Shown here: positions 17,742 through 25,912 of the stretch, one piece after another
Layout of the letters: each line of letters begins with the position of its first letter
How positions within the stretch are numbered: the stretch's first letter is position 1
Assembly (NCBI GenBank): GCA_020634315.1
Contig: JACKBV010000011.1
Span: 1-64,000, forward strand
Length of the DNA: 64,000 nt
Origin: Ardenticatenaceae bacterium
Lineage (GTDB): Bacteria > Chloroflexota > Anaerolineae > Promineifilales > Promineifilaceae
Direction of reading: 5' to 3'
Made by a program: the position numbers and the translations under genes
The notes under the pieces: generated by a model
What the model saw: only the letters and a program-made list of their open reading frames with translations
The model's database searches: none
What the model was told of the DNA's origin: nothing

Positions 17742-19277
17742 ATGTTGCTGGTCAATGACTTTCTGGAGCAAAGCGCCGCACGCACGCCGGACAAATTGGC
17801 CCTGATTTGTGGAGAGCGGCGGCTGACCTACGCGGAATTAGACGGCATGGCGAATCGTCTGGCTAATGCGCTGCAAGCACATGGCGTGCAGCGCGGTGAC
17901 CGTGTCGCCCTTTATTTGCCCAATACAGTGGAATTGGTGGTTGCCATTTTTGCGACGCTGAAGGCAAATGGCGTCTTTGTCGTCATCAACTCGTCCACGA
18001 AGCAGGATAAGCTGCTGTATATGGTGAACAACTGCCGCGCGGTGGGATTGGTGACGCGTACACGGGAAACGGCCGTTGCCGATACCCTTCTCGCCAATGC
18101 ACCATCCTTAAAATTCGCTATTTTCAGCGAACAGGGTGCAGACGCGGCGGCACAAGAACGGGAACGAGCGTATGCTTTTGATGCCATCCAGGCCAACTAT
18201 CCCAACACCTGCCCCCCGCGCCGCAACATAGACCAGGATTTGGCCTGCCTCATTTACACCTCCGGCAGCACCGGCGACCCCAAGGGAGTCATGTCTGCCC
18301 ACAGCAATGTCGTCTTTGCCGCCTCCTCCATCATCACCTACCTGGAAAACCGCCCTGACGACATTGTCATCAATGCCCTGCCCCTCTCTTTTGATTACGG
18401 CCTCTACCAACTGCTGATGGTCTTTAAATTTGGCGGCACACTGGTGCTAGAACGATCCTTCACCTTTCCGGCGCAAATTTTGCAAAAAATCGCCGCCGAA
18501 AAAGTGACCGGTTTTCCTGGTGTGCCCACCGTCTTTGCCATTTTGCTGACAATGGACTTGAGCAAATATGACCTGAGCAGTTTGCGCTACATCACCAACA
18601 CGGCCGCGGCGCTGCCGCCCAGCCACATTCAGCAAATTCGGGATTTGTTCCCATGGGCGACGCTTTACTCGATGTATGGCCTCACCGAGACAAAGCGTAC
18701 GCTTTACCTGCCGCCAGCCGAACTTGATCGGCGGCCTGGGTCGGTGGGCGTTGCGATTCCCGGCACGGAAGTGTGGGTGGAAGATGAAAATGGCACGCGC
18801 TTGGGCGCAGGACAGGTTGGCGAATTGGTCATTCGCGGCGGTCATGTGATGCGTGGCTATTGGGAAAACGCGGAGGCAACGGCCGTTCGCTATCGCCCCG
18901 GCCCCATCCCAGGTGAACGGCTCTGCTACAGCGGCGACCTGTTCCGCATGGACGAGGAAGGCTTCTTCTATTTTGTGGCACGCAAAGATGACATCATTAA
19001 GAGTCGTGGCGAGAAGGTCGCGCCAAAGGAAGTGGAGACGGTGCTTTATGGGATTGCCGGGGTGAAGGAAACGGCCGTTATCGGCATTCCCGATCCCATT
19101 TTAGGCGAGGCAATCAAAGCATTCATCGTCACCGACCGCGACGACCTCACCGACAAGGAAGTGCTGCGCCACTGCCGCGCCAACCTCGAAGATTTCATGG
19201 TGCCGCAAATCGTCGAATTCCGCAGCGAATTACCAAAGACGAGCAGCGGCAAGATTACGAAGAAGGAACTGCGGTGA
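17742..19277 (+). CDS. AMP-forming acyl/aminoacyl ligase
   Basis: A 511-residue ANL-family enzyme that activates a carboxylic acid as its adenylate and loads it on a carrier. Core motifs: YTSGSTGDPKG (172-182), LPLSFDYG near 218, YGLTE near 309, YSGDLFRMDEEG near 397, the hinge RKDDIIKSRGEKV and the C-terminal catalytic Lys in SSGKITKKEL. Length equals stand-alone ligases such as DltA or the ligases of exosortase-A loci. Which acid is used cannot be told from the sequence. Its last Arg codon and its stop codon are the first unit of the heptad repeat that follows (from 19272). Confidence 0.9.
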   Translation: MLLVNDFLEQSAARTPDKLALICGERRLTYAELDGMANRLANALQAHGVQRGDRVALYLPNTVELVVAIFATLKANGVFVVINSSTKQDKLLYMVNNCRAVGLVTRTRETAVADTLLANAPSLKFAIFSEQGADAAAQERERAYAFDAIQANYPNTCPPRRNIDQDLACLIYTSGSTGDPKGVMSAHSNVVFAASSIITYLENRPDDIVINALPLSFDYGLYQLLMVFKFGGTLVLERSFTFPAQILQKIAAEKVTGFPGVPTVFAILLTMDLSKYDLSSLRYITNTAAALPPSHIQQIRDLFPWATLYSMYGLTETKRTLYLPPAELDRRPGSVGVAIPGTEVWVEDENGTRLGAGQVGELVIRGGHVMRGYWENAEATAVRYRPGPIPGERLCYSGDLFRMDEEGFFYFVARKDDIIKSRGEKVAPKEVETVLYGIAGVKETAVIGIPDPILGEAIKAFIVTDRDDLTDKEVLRHCRANLEDFMVPQIVEFRSELPKTSSGKITKKELR

Positions 19278-19392
19278 ACGGTGAACGGTGAACGGTAAAC
19301 GGTAAACGGTAAACGGTAAACGGTAAACGGTGACCGATCACCGATTACCGACCACCGATTACCGGCCACCGATTCACCGATCACCGACAATA
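19272..19392 (+). repeat. Heptanucleotide repeat array with complementary arms
   Basis: About nine units of CGGTGAA/CGGTAAA are followed by about eight units of the type ACCGNNN. The arms face each other, so CGGT can pair with ACCG every seven bases with 3x3 internal loops between. It lies between the ligase and asparagine synthetase genes of one operon, and its first unit supplies the ligase stop codon. Same design at 43974-44109. Confidence 0.9.
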
Positions 19393-19402
19393 GGCTACTC
19401 AT

Positions 19403-21400
19403 ATGTGCGGGATTGTTGGCACACTTAACCTGACACAACAGCACCCCATCCGGCAGGAAGGGCTGCGGCAAATGTTGGGCGCGATTCGGCATCGCGGGCC
19501 AGACCAGTTTGGCGTGTACGTTTTCCAGGATGCACATGATGGCGTTGGGCTGGGCAATGCCCGCCTGAGCATCATTGACCTGGGCGGCGGACAGCAGCCG
19601 ATCAGCAATGAAGATGGCACGCTGTGGATCGTCTTTAACGGCGAAATTTTTAATTATGTCGAGCTGCGCCCTGAATTAGAACGATTGGGACATCGCTTCC
19701 AAACTGATTCAGACACGGAAGTGATTGTGCATTTGTATGAGCAGTATGGGGCGGACTGCCTGGCTCATCTAAATGGGCAATTTGCCTTTGCCATCTGGGA
19801 CGAGCGTGAACGCAGTTTGTTTTTGGCGCGAGACCGGGTGGGGATACGGCCGTTGCACTACACCGTCCAGCAAGGGGCGCTCCTTTTCGCCTCAGAAATG
19901 AAAGCCCTGTTGAGCGATGAGCGGGTAACGGCCGTTTTCGATCCCCTCGCCCTGGCACAAATCTTCACCTACTGGAGTCCGCTGTCACCGCGCACCAGTT
20001 TCGAGGGCATTTACACCTTGCCACCGGGACATTGGCTGAAGGCGGGAAACGGCCGTATTCACATCCAATCCTACTGGCAGCCCACCTTCCCTCCGGCAAA
20101 CAATGACACGCATCATGGCAAATGGGCGTTACACGAAGCGGCACAGCAGCTGCGCGATCTGCTCATTGACGCCACGCAAATCCAACTACGCGCCGATGTG
20201 CCCGTTGGCGCATATCTCAGCGGCGGGCTGGATTCCTCAACCATCACAGCCTTAATTCACCATTACACCGGCAACCGGCTGGAAACATTTTCCATTGCGT
20301 TCAGCGATGCCGCCTTTGACGAAAGCGCCTACCAGCAGCAAATGGCCGCTCATTTGGGCACGCGCCATCACATTGTCACCGCCACCCATCGTGATATTGG
20401 CGAAGTCTTCCCAGAGGTGATTCGCCATACAGAAACGCCTATTTTGCGCACATCGCCCGCGCCGCTCTACTTGTTATCCAAACTGGTGCAAGACACGGGC
20501 TTCAAGGTGGTGCTGACCGGTGAAGGCGCAGATGAGTTTCTCGCCGGGTATAACATTTTCAAGGAAGCGAAGATCCGCCGCTTTTGGGCACGGCAGCCGG
20601 AATCGGCGATACGGCCGTTGCTGCTCAACAAGCTCTACGGCTACGTCGGCAATCTGGACAACACCGCTTACTTGCAAAAATTTTTCGGCCGTGACCTCAC
20701 CGCCACCAACGATCCCACCTACTCGCACGCCATCCGCTGGCGCAACACCGCCCGCCTGCACCGCCTCTTCACGCCAGAACTGCAAAAAACGGCCGCGCAA
20801 GCAGAGTGGAAAGTAGAGAGCGACCAGCTCGCTTCCCTGCTCGCACCGCTCTCGTCCCTCTCGCGGGCGCAATACCTGGAAATCACCATTTTCCTGGCGG
20901 AATATCTGTTGTCAGCGCAAGGGGATCGCGTAGCGATGGCCCATTCAGTTGAAGGGCGTGTGCCTTTCCTGGATCATCGCGTGGTGGAATTTGCCAACCA
21001 ACTGCCCCCGCATTTTAAGCTGCGCGGTCTGGACGAAAAGCACATTTTGAAGCAGGCCATGCGCGATTTGTTACCGGAAGAAATATGGCGGCGGGCGAAA
21101 CGGCCGTATCGCGCCCCCATCCATCATAGTTTCTTCCCCGACGGCCACCCTCTCGATTGGGTCACAACCATGCTCAGCCCGGACAGCATCAACGCCGCCG
21201 GCATCTTCAACCCACTCGCCGTCAGCAAATTGCAAGAGAAACTCGCCCGCACCGACCACCTCAGCGAAACCGACGACATGGCTCTGGCTGGCATTCTTTC
21301 CACGCAACTTGTCCATCACCACTTCATGCAGCAGTTCAATCCCGGCATTCCCGTCAATGACCAGGATGACGTCAAAATCGTCATCAAAACTGGAGAGTGA
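19403..21400 (+). CDS. asnB: Asparagine synthetase-like glutamine amidotransferase
   Basis: A 665-residue AsnB family protein. N-terminal nucleophile glutaminase domain with catalytic Cys2 (MCGIVG), RHRGPDQ and NGEIFNY; C-terminal synthetase domain with the ATP pyrophosphatase loop SGGLDSS near 273 and EGADEFLAGYN. The family hydrolyses glutamine and channels ammonia to an adenylated carboxylate. Position inside a synthetase/ligase/acyltransferase operon argues for amidation of the pathway product rather than primary asparagine synthesis, but that is inference. The symbol denotes the family. Confidence 0.88.
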   Translation: MCGIVGTLNLTQQHPIRQEGLRQMLGAIRHRGPDQFGVYVFQDAHDGVGLGNARLSIIDLGGGQQPISNEDGTLWIVFNGEIFNYVELRPELERLGHRFQTDSDTEVIVHLYEQYGADCLAHLNGQFAFAIWDERERSLFLARDRVGIRPLHYTVQQGALLFASEMKALLSDERVTAVFDPLALAQIFTYWSPLSPRTSFEGIYTLPPGHWLKAGNGRIHIQSYWQPTFPPANNDTHHGKWALHEAAQQLRDLLIDATQIQLRADVPVGAYLSGGLDSSTITALIHHYTGNRLETFSIAFSDAAFDESAYQQQMAAHLGTRHHIVTATHRDIGEVFPEVIRHTETPILRTSPAPLYLLSKLVQDTGFKVVLTGEGADEFLAGYNIFKEAKIRRFWARQPESAIRPLLLNKLYGYVGNLDNTAYLQKFFGRDLTATNDPTYSHAIRWRNTARLHRLFTPELQKTAAQAEWKVESDQLASLLAPLSSLSRAQYLEITIFLAEYLLSAQGDRVAMAHSVEGRVPFLDHRVVEFANQLPPHFKLRGLDEKHILKQAMRDLLPEEIWRRAKRPYRAPIHHSFFPDGHPLDWVTTMLSPDSINAAGIFNPLAVSKLQEKLARTDHLSETDDMALAGILSTQLVHHHFMQQFNPGIPVNDQDDVKIVIKTGE

Positions 21401-21433
21401 AAGGAATGCCCTAGCGCATTAAAGGATTACCCT

Positions 21434-22411
21434 ATGACTTTTCACCGCAACATTCTCAAACTTGACCCGGAACAAGAAGTAAAACGCATCGTGGCGCAGT
21501 TGCGCACCGATATTTTTGACACCCTGAAACGCAAAGGGGGCGTCTTGGGCGTGAGCGGCGGCATTGATTCGGCCGTTGCCTTGGCACTGGCTGTCCAGGC
21601 TTTGGGCACAGAACGCCTGGTTGCGCTGCTCCTGCCCGAACGGGAGTCCAGCCCGGACAGCGCCCGGCTGGCACGCCTGGTTTGCCGCCAGTTTGGCGTC
21701 ACGCCATTGGCAGAAGATGTCACTGGGGCACTGCTTGGCTTTGGCTGCTACCAACGCCGCGACGAAGCCGTAAAAGCAATCTTCCCCGAATATGACAGCA
21801 CTTACCGGCTCAAAATCACCTTGCCCGGTGGCTTGCTCGACAAAAACACATTGAACATTTTTAGCGCAACCATCATCAGCCCCGAAGGGGAAGAACAGAC
21901 AAAACGACTGCGCCCGGCACAATTCCGCCAGATTGTCGCCGCGTCTAACTTCAAGCAGCGCAGCCGCGTCGCCATGCTCTACTATCATGCCGAACTGCAC
22001 GATTACGCCGTCATCGGCACCCCACAGAAAAACGAGCATGATCAGGGCTTCTTTGTCAAATATGGTGATGGCGCAATGGATGTTAAGCCGTTGGGGCATC
22101 TCTACAAGACACAGGTATACCAATTGGCGGCTTACCTGGGCATTCCAGATGAGATTTGCGAACGGCCGCCCACATCCGACACTTACAGCGCAGGCAGCAC
22201 CCAAGAAGAATTTTTCTTCCGCCTCCCCTTTGAAACGATGGACCTGCTTTGGTATGGGCTTGAACATGACATTCCGGCAGATGAAGTTGCCCGCGCAATG
22301 GAGTTATCAGAGGAACAGGTACAGCGTGTCTATGCTGACCTGGCGCAAAAACAGCGCACAACTGAATACCTGCGCACGCCCCCGTTGGGGTTAAGCGAGC
22401 AGGTAGAATAA
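21434..22411 (+). CDS. NadE-like ATP-dependent amide synthase (ammonia type)
   Basis: A 325-residue PP-loop enzyme of the NAD+ synthetase family with SGGIDSA at 41-47, GTPQKNEHDQGFFVKYGDG and DVKPLGHLYKTQV. No nitrilase-type glutaminase domain is attached, so it needs free ammonia or a partner. It carries a longer central region (about 105-175) than short bacterial NadE. Lying 33 bases after asnB in a specialised operon, it may be a paralogue recruited to amidate a pathway acid; ordinary NAD+ synthesis cannot be excluded. AAGGA precedes the ATG. Confidence 0.8.
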   Translation: MTFHRNILKLDPEQEVKRIVAQLRTDIFDTLKRKGGVLGVSGGIDSAVALALAVQALGTERLVALLLPERESSPDSARLARLVCRQFGVTPLAEDVTGALLGFGCYQRRDEAVKAIFPEYDSTYRLKITLPGGLLDKNTLNIFSATIISPEGEEQTKRLRPAQFRQIVAASNFKQRSRVAMLYYHAELHDYAVIGTPQKNEHDQGFFVKYGDGAMDVKPLGHLYKTQVYQLAAYLGIPDEICERPPTSDTYSAGSTQEEFFFRLPFETMDLLWYGLEHDIPADEVARAMELSEEQVQRVYADLAQKQRTTEYLRTPPLGLSEQVE

Positions 22412-22423
22412 GGAGGTTCCATC

Positions 22424-23470
22424 ATGGGTAGGCAGTTGGGTGGATTGCGTGGTATTGCTATTCTGCTGGTTGTCCTGAACCACACCATCATTATTGGCGC
22501 AAACCGCATTGATGCGCTGGGGTATCCCGGCGCAAACGATTGGCGTGCTACGTTTTTGCTGACACTCGATGAATTGGGGCATTTTGCTGTGCCGGTCTTC
22601 CTCTTCATTTCCGGCAGTTTTATTGCTTATGCGGCCGGTGGTAAAAGCAAAACCATCAGTTGGAAAAGCCTGCAAAGCATGTTGAAGCGGCTGCTATGGC
22701 CTTATTTGCTGTGGTCTGTTTTGTTTTTCATCTACACCGCCTTGCGCAATGGCTACATGGAACCGTTCCTACTTTATGCCAAACATTTGGTCGTAGGGTA
22801 TCCATACCACTTCATTCCCATTCTCATCTTTTACTATGCCCTTTCCCCAATCCTTGTGCCCCTGGCGCGAAAGTACAGTTATTGGCTCATTCTCGTTATC
22901 GCCCTGTGCCAATTGATTATGTCAAATATCCAGACACCGGGCTTGTTAGGGTTCACGTTCCCCGGTTGGATGCGCATTTTTGCGCCACCGGTGCTGGCTA
23001 ATACGTTTACCATTTGGGGCGTCTATTTCCCAATGGGTCTTGTATTTAGTTTGCATGCAAAGGAATTCAACCCAAAGCTGTATAAAATTCGGTGGGTGTC
23101 ATTAATCGTGACGATTGCCCTATTCATCGCTGGCACATCGCCAGCGGACGCACCGTATCATTTTTTCCTGGCGCGGTATATCTACCCCATCACGTTTATG
23201 CTGTTGATTCCGGTGATTAAGCGGCAGTGGATTCCCTGGGTACGCCACTTTGAATATGTGGGTAAACATTCATATGGGCTTTACCTGGCGCACATGATTA
23301 TGGTTGACCTGGCCTATTGGCTAATTCAACTGATTGTGCCGGGGCTATACAATTACCCAATTTTGTTGCGTGTGCCGGTGTTTGTAACGGCCGTTGCCAT
23401 CCCCCTCATCCTCATGGAAATCAGCACAAAACTGCCGACACGCAACGTATACCGCTATGTATTTGGCTAA
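22424..23470 (+). CDS. Acyltransferase-3 family membrane protein
   Basis: A 348-residue protein with about ten transmembrane helices, opening with RQLGGLRGIAILLVVLNHT, the acyltransferase-3 signature (RxxxLRGIAILLVVxxH), and ending with the KHSYGLYLAHM motif. Such enzymes move acyl groups from the cytoplasm to sugars, peptidoglycan or lipids outside. An excellent ribosome site, AAGGAGG, sits seven to eight bases before the ATG. It is followed by a membrane-anchored SGNH protein; AT3 and SGNH proteins commonly work together in surface O-acylation. Confidence 0.9.
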   Translation: MGRQLGGLRGIAILLVVLNHTIIIGANRIDALGYPGANDWRATFLLTLDELGHFAVPVFLFISGSFIAYAAGGKSKTISWKSLQSMLKRLLWPYLLWSVLFFIYTALRNGYMEPFLLYAKHLVVGYPYHFIPILIFYYALSPILVPLARKYSYWLILVIALCQLIMSNIQTPGLLGFTFPGWMRIFAPPVLANTFTIWGVYFPMGLVFSLHAKEFNPKLYKIRWVSLIVTIALFIAGTSPADAPYHFFLARYIYPITFMLLIPVIKRQWIPWVRHFEYVGKHSYGLYLAHMIMVDLAYWLIQLIVPGLYNYPILLRVPVFVTAVAIPLILMEISTKLPTRNVYRYVFG

Positions 23471-23515
23471 AACATGCTGCAAGCATAAATTGCCGTTTTT
23501 AAGGGGGCCATACAA

Positions 23516-24394
23516 ATGACAACAACTACCACTCGACCCAAACGCAACAAATGGAGCATTCTTGCCCTGCTGCTGGTGCTGGGCATTCTTGCCGTTGCTG
23601 GCGTCTGGCTGCTGCGCCGCCAGTTGCGCGTGCTCTACTATCAAGGACGCGCCATTTTAGCCAGCGACAGCGTCAACAACGATGGCGATTTCCACAACAT
23701 TTTGTTCATTCATCACTCTACCGGGCGCGGCCTCATTGCTGATGGAGCCGTGCGCGAGCAGTTCACGGCCGCCGGGTACGACTTCTGGGACATGGACTAC
23801 AATTATCTTGGGCTAACCAACGCGCAAGGCGAACGTACCGGCTACACATATTTCATCCCTGATGACAACACGGATCCCGATGGCTATGCGGCTCTGTTCA
23901 GCCAGACGTTGTACGAACAGCCACGCAATGCCTTTAGCGGCATCATGCAGCATCAGGTTATCATCTTCAAATCCTGCTTCCCGACCAGCGACATTCAAGA
24001 TGAAGCGCAGTTAGCCGCATACCAGGCATATTATCGGCAAATCCGCGATGTCATTGATCAATATCCCGACCATCTATTCATTGTCATGACACCGCCGCCG
24101 CTGGAAGCCAGTAACACAACGCCGGAAAATGCGGGGCGAGCACGCGCGTTTGCCAACTGGCTCGCCTCCGACGAATTTCTGGCCGGGCATCCCAATTTAG
24201 CAACCTTTGACTTCTTTAACTTACTGGCCGGTGATGACCCTGACGCGCCGGATTTCAACATGCTGCGCACGGCGTATCAACACGGCGGAGGGGATTCGCA
24301 TCCCAACAAAGAGGCAAACGAGACAATTGGCCCGTTGTTTGCTGCCTTTGTGCTGCAAACCATTGAATCGTATCGCACATTTTATCCAGGATAA
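23516..24394 (+). CDS. Membrane-anchored SGNH-hydrolase-like protein
   Basis: A 292-residue protein with a basic N-terminus and one anchor helix (about 16-34), the rest outside. The extracellular part begins FHNILFIHHSTGRGLI, which takes the place of block I of the SGNH fold (GDS variant; Ser in HHSTG), contains FKSCFP and ends with GGGDSHPNKEANE, where Asp and His match the catalytic DxxH block. It may act as acyl transferase or esterase on the outside, the role of DltD or of the SGNH half of OatA. It is the last gene of the specialised operon before prmC (48 bases). Confidence 0.75.
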   Translation: MTTTTTRPKRNKWSILALLLVLGILAVAGVWLLRRQLRVLYYQGRAILASDSVNNDGDFHNILFIHHSTGRGLIADGAVREQFTAAGYDFWDMDYNYLGLTNAQGERTGYTYFIPDDNTDPDGYAALFSQTLYEQPRNAFSGIMQHQVIIFKSCFPTSDIQDEAQLAAYQAYYRQIRDVIDQYPDHLFIVMTPPPLEASNTTPENAGRARAFANWLASDEFLAGHPNLATFDFFNLLAGDDPDAPDFNMLRTAYQHGGGDSHPNKEANETIGPLFAAFVLQTIESYRTFYPG

Positions 24395-24442
24395 GACGGG
24401 CGCATGACGGCCGAACCAGAACAATAGGCATAAGGATCACGT

Positions 24443-25294
24443 ATGTTTGACGCATTTGTACAAAGTTATGCAGCTTTGCAACAAGCTGGTGTAGAGAACG
24501 CGGCGTTTGAAGCGCTGCGTTTGTTGGATGTTTTATCGGGGGGGGTGCTGCGCAATACGGCCGTTTCCCTTCCCCCCACCCTCGACCTGACATACCTGGC
24601 ACAGCAGCGCCAGGCAGGCACGCCGCTGGAATACATTTTGGGGCAAGCCGTTTTTATGGGGCAAACCTTCATTTGCACGTCAGACACGCTCATTCCACGG
24701 CAGGAAACCGAGTTATTAGCCAATGTTGCCCTAAACATGGTGCAGCAAATACAAGAGACAACACCCGCCCTCACGATTGCCGACATCGGCACGGGCTGCG
24801 GCAATTTGGCTCTGACTTTGGCGGCGCACACACAAAATGTACACGTTCTTGCCTCTGACATTAGCGAAACGGCCGTTGCCATCGCCCAACAAAACCGCGA
24901 CCACATGCAATTACAAGAGCGTGTCACCCTCTTCTGTGGCGACATGTTTGCCCCCCTCGTCGCCGCCGCACACGAACAGCTTGACATGGTCGTCTGCAAT
25001 CCACCCTACATCCCCACCAGTTCCCTGGACAAACTGGCTCCGGAAATCATCGACCACGAGCCAGTCGTTGCCCTGGACGCCGGCGCTTATGGCTTGAATA
25101 TCTTCCGCAAATTGATTGCCGACGCCCTCGACATCTTGCGTCCCGGCGGGGGTTTAGCCTTTGAAATTGGCGAAGGGCAAGAGAAATTGGTGGAACGACT
25201 GCTGCAACGCAGCGGCGGCTACGAAAACATTCTACAGCATCGCGATGCCGCCGGGAATGTGCGCGTTTTCAGCGCTTACAAAGCCGCCAAATAA
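24443..25294 (+). CDS. prmC: Peptide chain release factor N5-glutamine methyltransferase
   Basis: A 283-residue class I SAM methyltransferase that modifies the GGQ glutamine of release factors. N-terminal helical RF-binding domain to about 80, SAM motif ADIGTGCGNLALTLA near 113, catalytic NPPY near 189, and GLNIFRKLI and GGGLAFEIGEGQ typical of PrmC/HemK. No prfA gene is adjacent. AAGGA precedes the ATG. Confidence 0.95.
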   Translation: MFDAFVQSYAALQQAGVENAAFEALRLLDVLSGGVLRNTAVSLPPTLDLTYLAQQRQAGTPLEYILGQAVFMGQTFICTSDTLIPRQETELLANVALNMVQQIQETTPALTIADIGTGCGNLALTLAAHTQNVHVLASDISETAVAIAQQNRDHMQLQERVTLFCGDMFAPLVAAAHEQLDMVVCNPPYIPTSSLDKLAPEIIDHEPVVALDAGAYGLNIFRKLIADALDILRPGGGLAFEIGEGQEKLVERLLQRSGGYENILQHRDAAGNVRVFSAYKAAK

Positions 25295-25299
25295 GCAGC

Positions 25300-25707
25300 A
25301 TGACCCGACAACAACTCATCGAAACCCTCCAAATTTGGATGAACGCCTGGAACAGGCATGATCTGGACGAAGTGATGATGCTTTTTCATGATGAGGCCAT
25401 TTTTGAGAATTGGGATGGCAAAATCACGCGCGGCAAAGCAAATATACGGCGGTTATGGACGCCCTGGTTTGCCAATCATGGAGATTTTCACTTTGCGCTG
25501 GAAGACATTATTGTGGACGAAACTGCACAAAAAGCGCTGCTGCGCTGGCGTTTAACATGGCCGTCCCCAGAGAAAACGACACGAGGAGAGCCGGAAGTGC
25601 GCCAGGGTCTCGACGTGCTGCATTTTGCCGAAGGGCTGATTACTCACAAACTGACTTATAGCAAAACGGTGGTGCTGGTAAACGGCCGTCGCCATTTGCT
25701 TCCATGA
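25300..25707 (+). CDS. SnoaL/NTF2-like small protein
   Basis: A 135-residue alpha+beta barrel protein (MNAWNRHDLDEVMMLFHDEAIFE is cut short here as WNRHDLDEVMMLFHDEAIF), the SnoaL/nuclear-transport-factor-2 fold. Members are small-ligand enzymes or binding proteins; catalytic identity cannot be told. It starts five bases after prmC, so it is co-transcribed with it. A separate promoter-like sequence and a terminator follow. Confidence 0.8.
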   Translation: MTRQQLIETLQIWMNAWNRHDLDEVMMLFHDEAIFENWDGKITRGKANIRRLWTPWFANHGDFHFALEDIIVDETAQKALLRWRLTWPSPEKTTRGEPEVRQGLDVLHFAEGLITHKLTYSKTVVLVNGRRHLLP

Positions 25708-25762
25708 ACAAAAACCGCAGGTCTTGACAGGTTTTCGCAGGAAATCGCAGGGACATAACAGG

Positions 25763-25788
25763 TTGACACCTCAAGTTTCTATTATAAT
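25763..25788 (+). promoter_or_regulatory. Promoter-like TTGACA/TATAAT pair
   Basis: Perfect consensus hexamers at 25763-25768 and 25783-25788, but the spacer is only 14 bases, shorter than the usual 16-18. It points into a short structured stretch that ends in an intrinsic terminator, with no annotated gene between. Confidence 0.45.
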
Positions 25789-25794
25789 GAGGAG

Positions 25795-25905
25795 TATAAG
25801 CTTGATTCACCATCAAGTACCTCCTATTGAGACAGTTTGGGGAGGATGGGTGGGAGGAAAGGGGCGCGGCGAGAATAAATTTCTTGCTGCGTCCCTCGTT
25901 TTTAT
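25795..25905 (+). ncRNA. Candidate small structured RNA ending in an intrinsic terminator
   Basis: About 110 bases with a small hairpin (CTTGAT at 25801-25806 with ATCAAG at 25812-25817), an AGGAG...CCTCCT pairing around it, and a 15-bp terminator stem (25861-25875 with 25881-25895, three G-U pairs, 5-base loop) followed by TCGTTTTTATC. It could be a small RNA, a terminator region for the prmC transcript, or a leader peptide region: a TTG at 25801 with GGAG in front opens a frame containing WGGW. Not matched to a known family. Confidence 0.4.
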
Positions 25906-25912
25906 CACAACG

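Noticed and set aside
19272..19392. CRISPR-like array
   Set aside because: The unit is only seven bases with no unique spacers, and the two halves are complementary; there are no cas genes.
21434..22411. Assigning the gene symbol nadE
   Set aside because: The family match is clear, but the operon context leaves open that it is a paralogue with another substrate.
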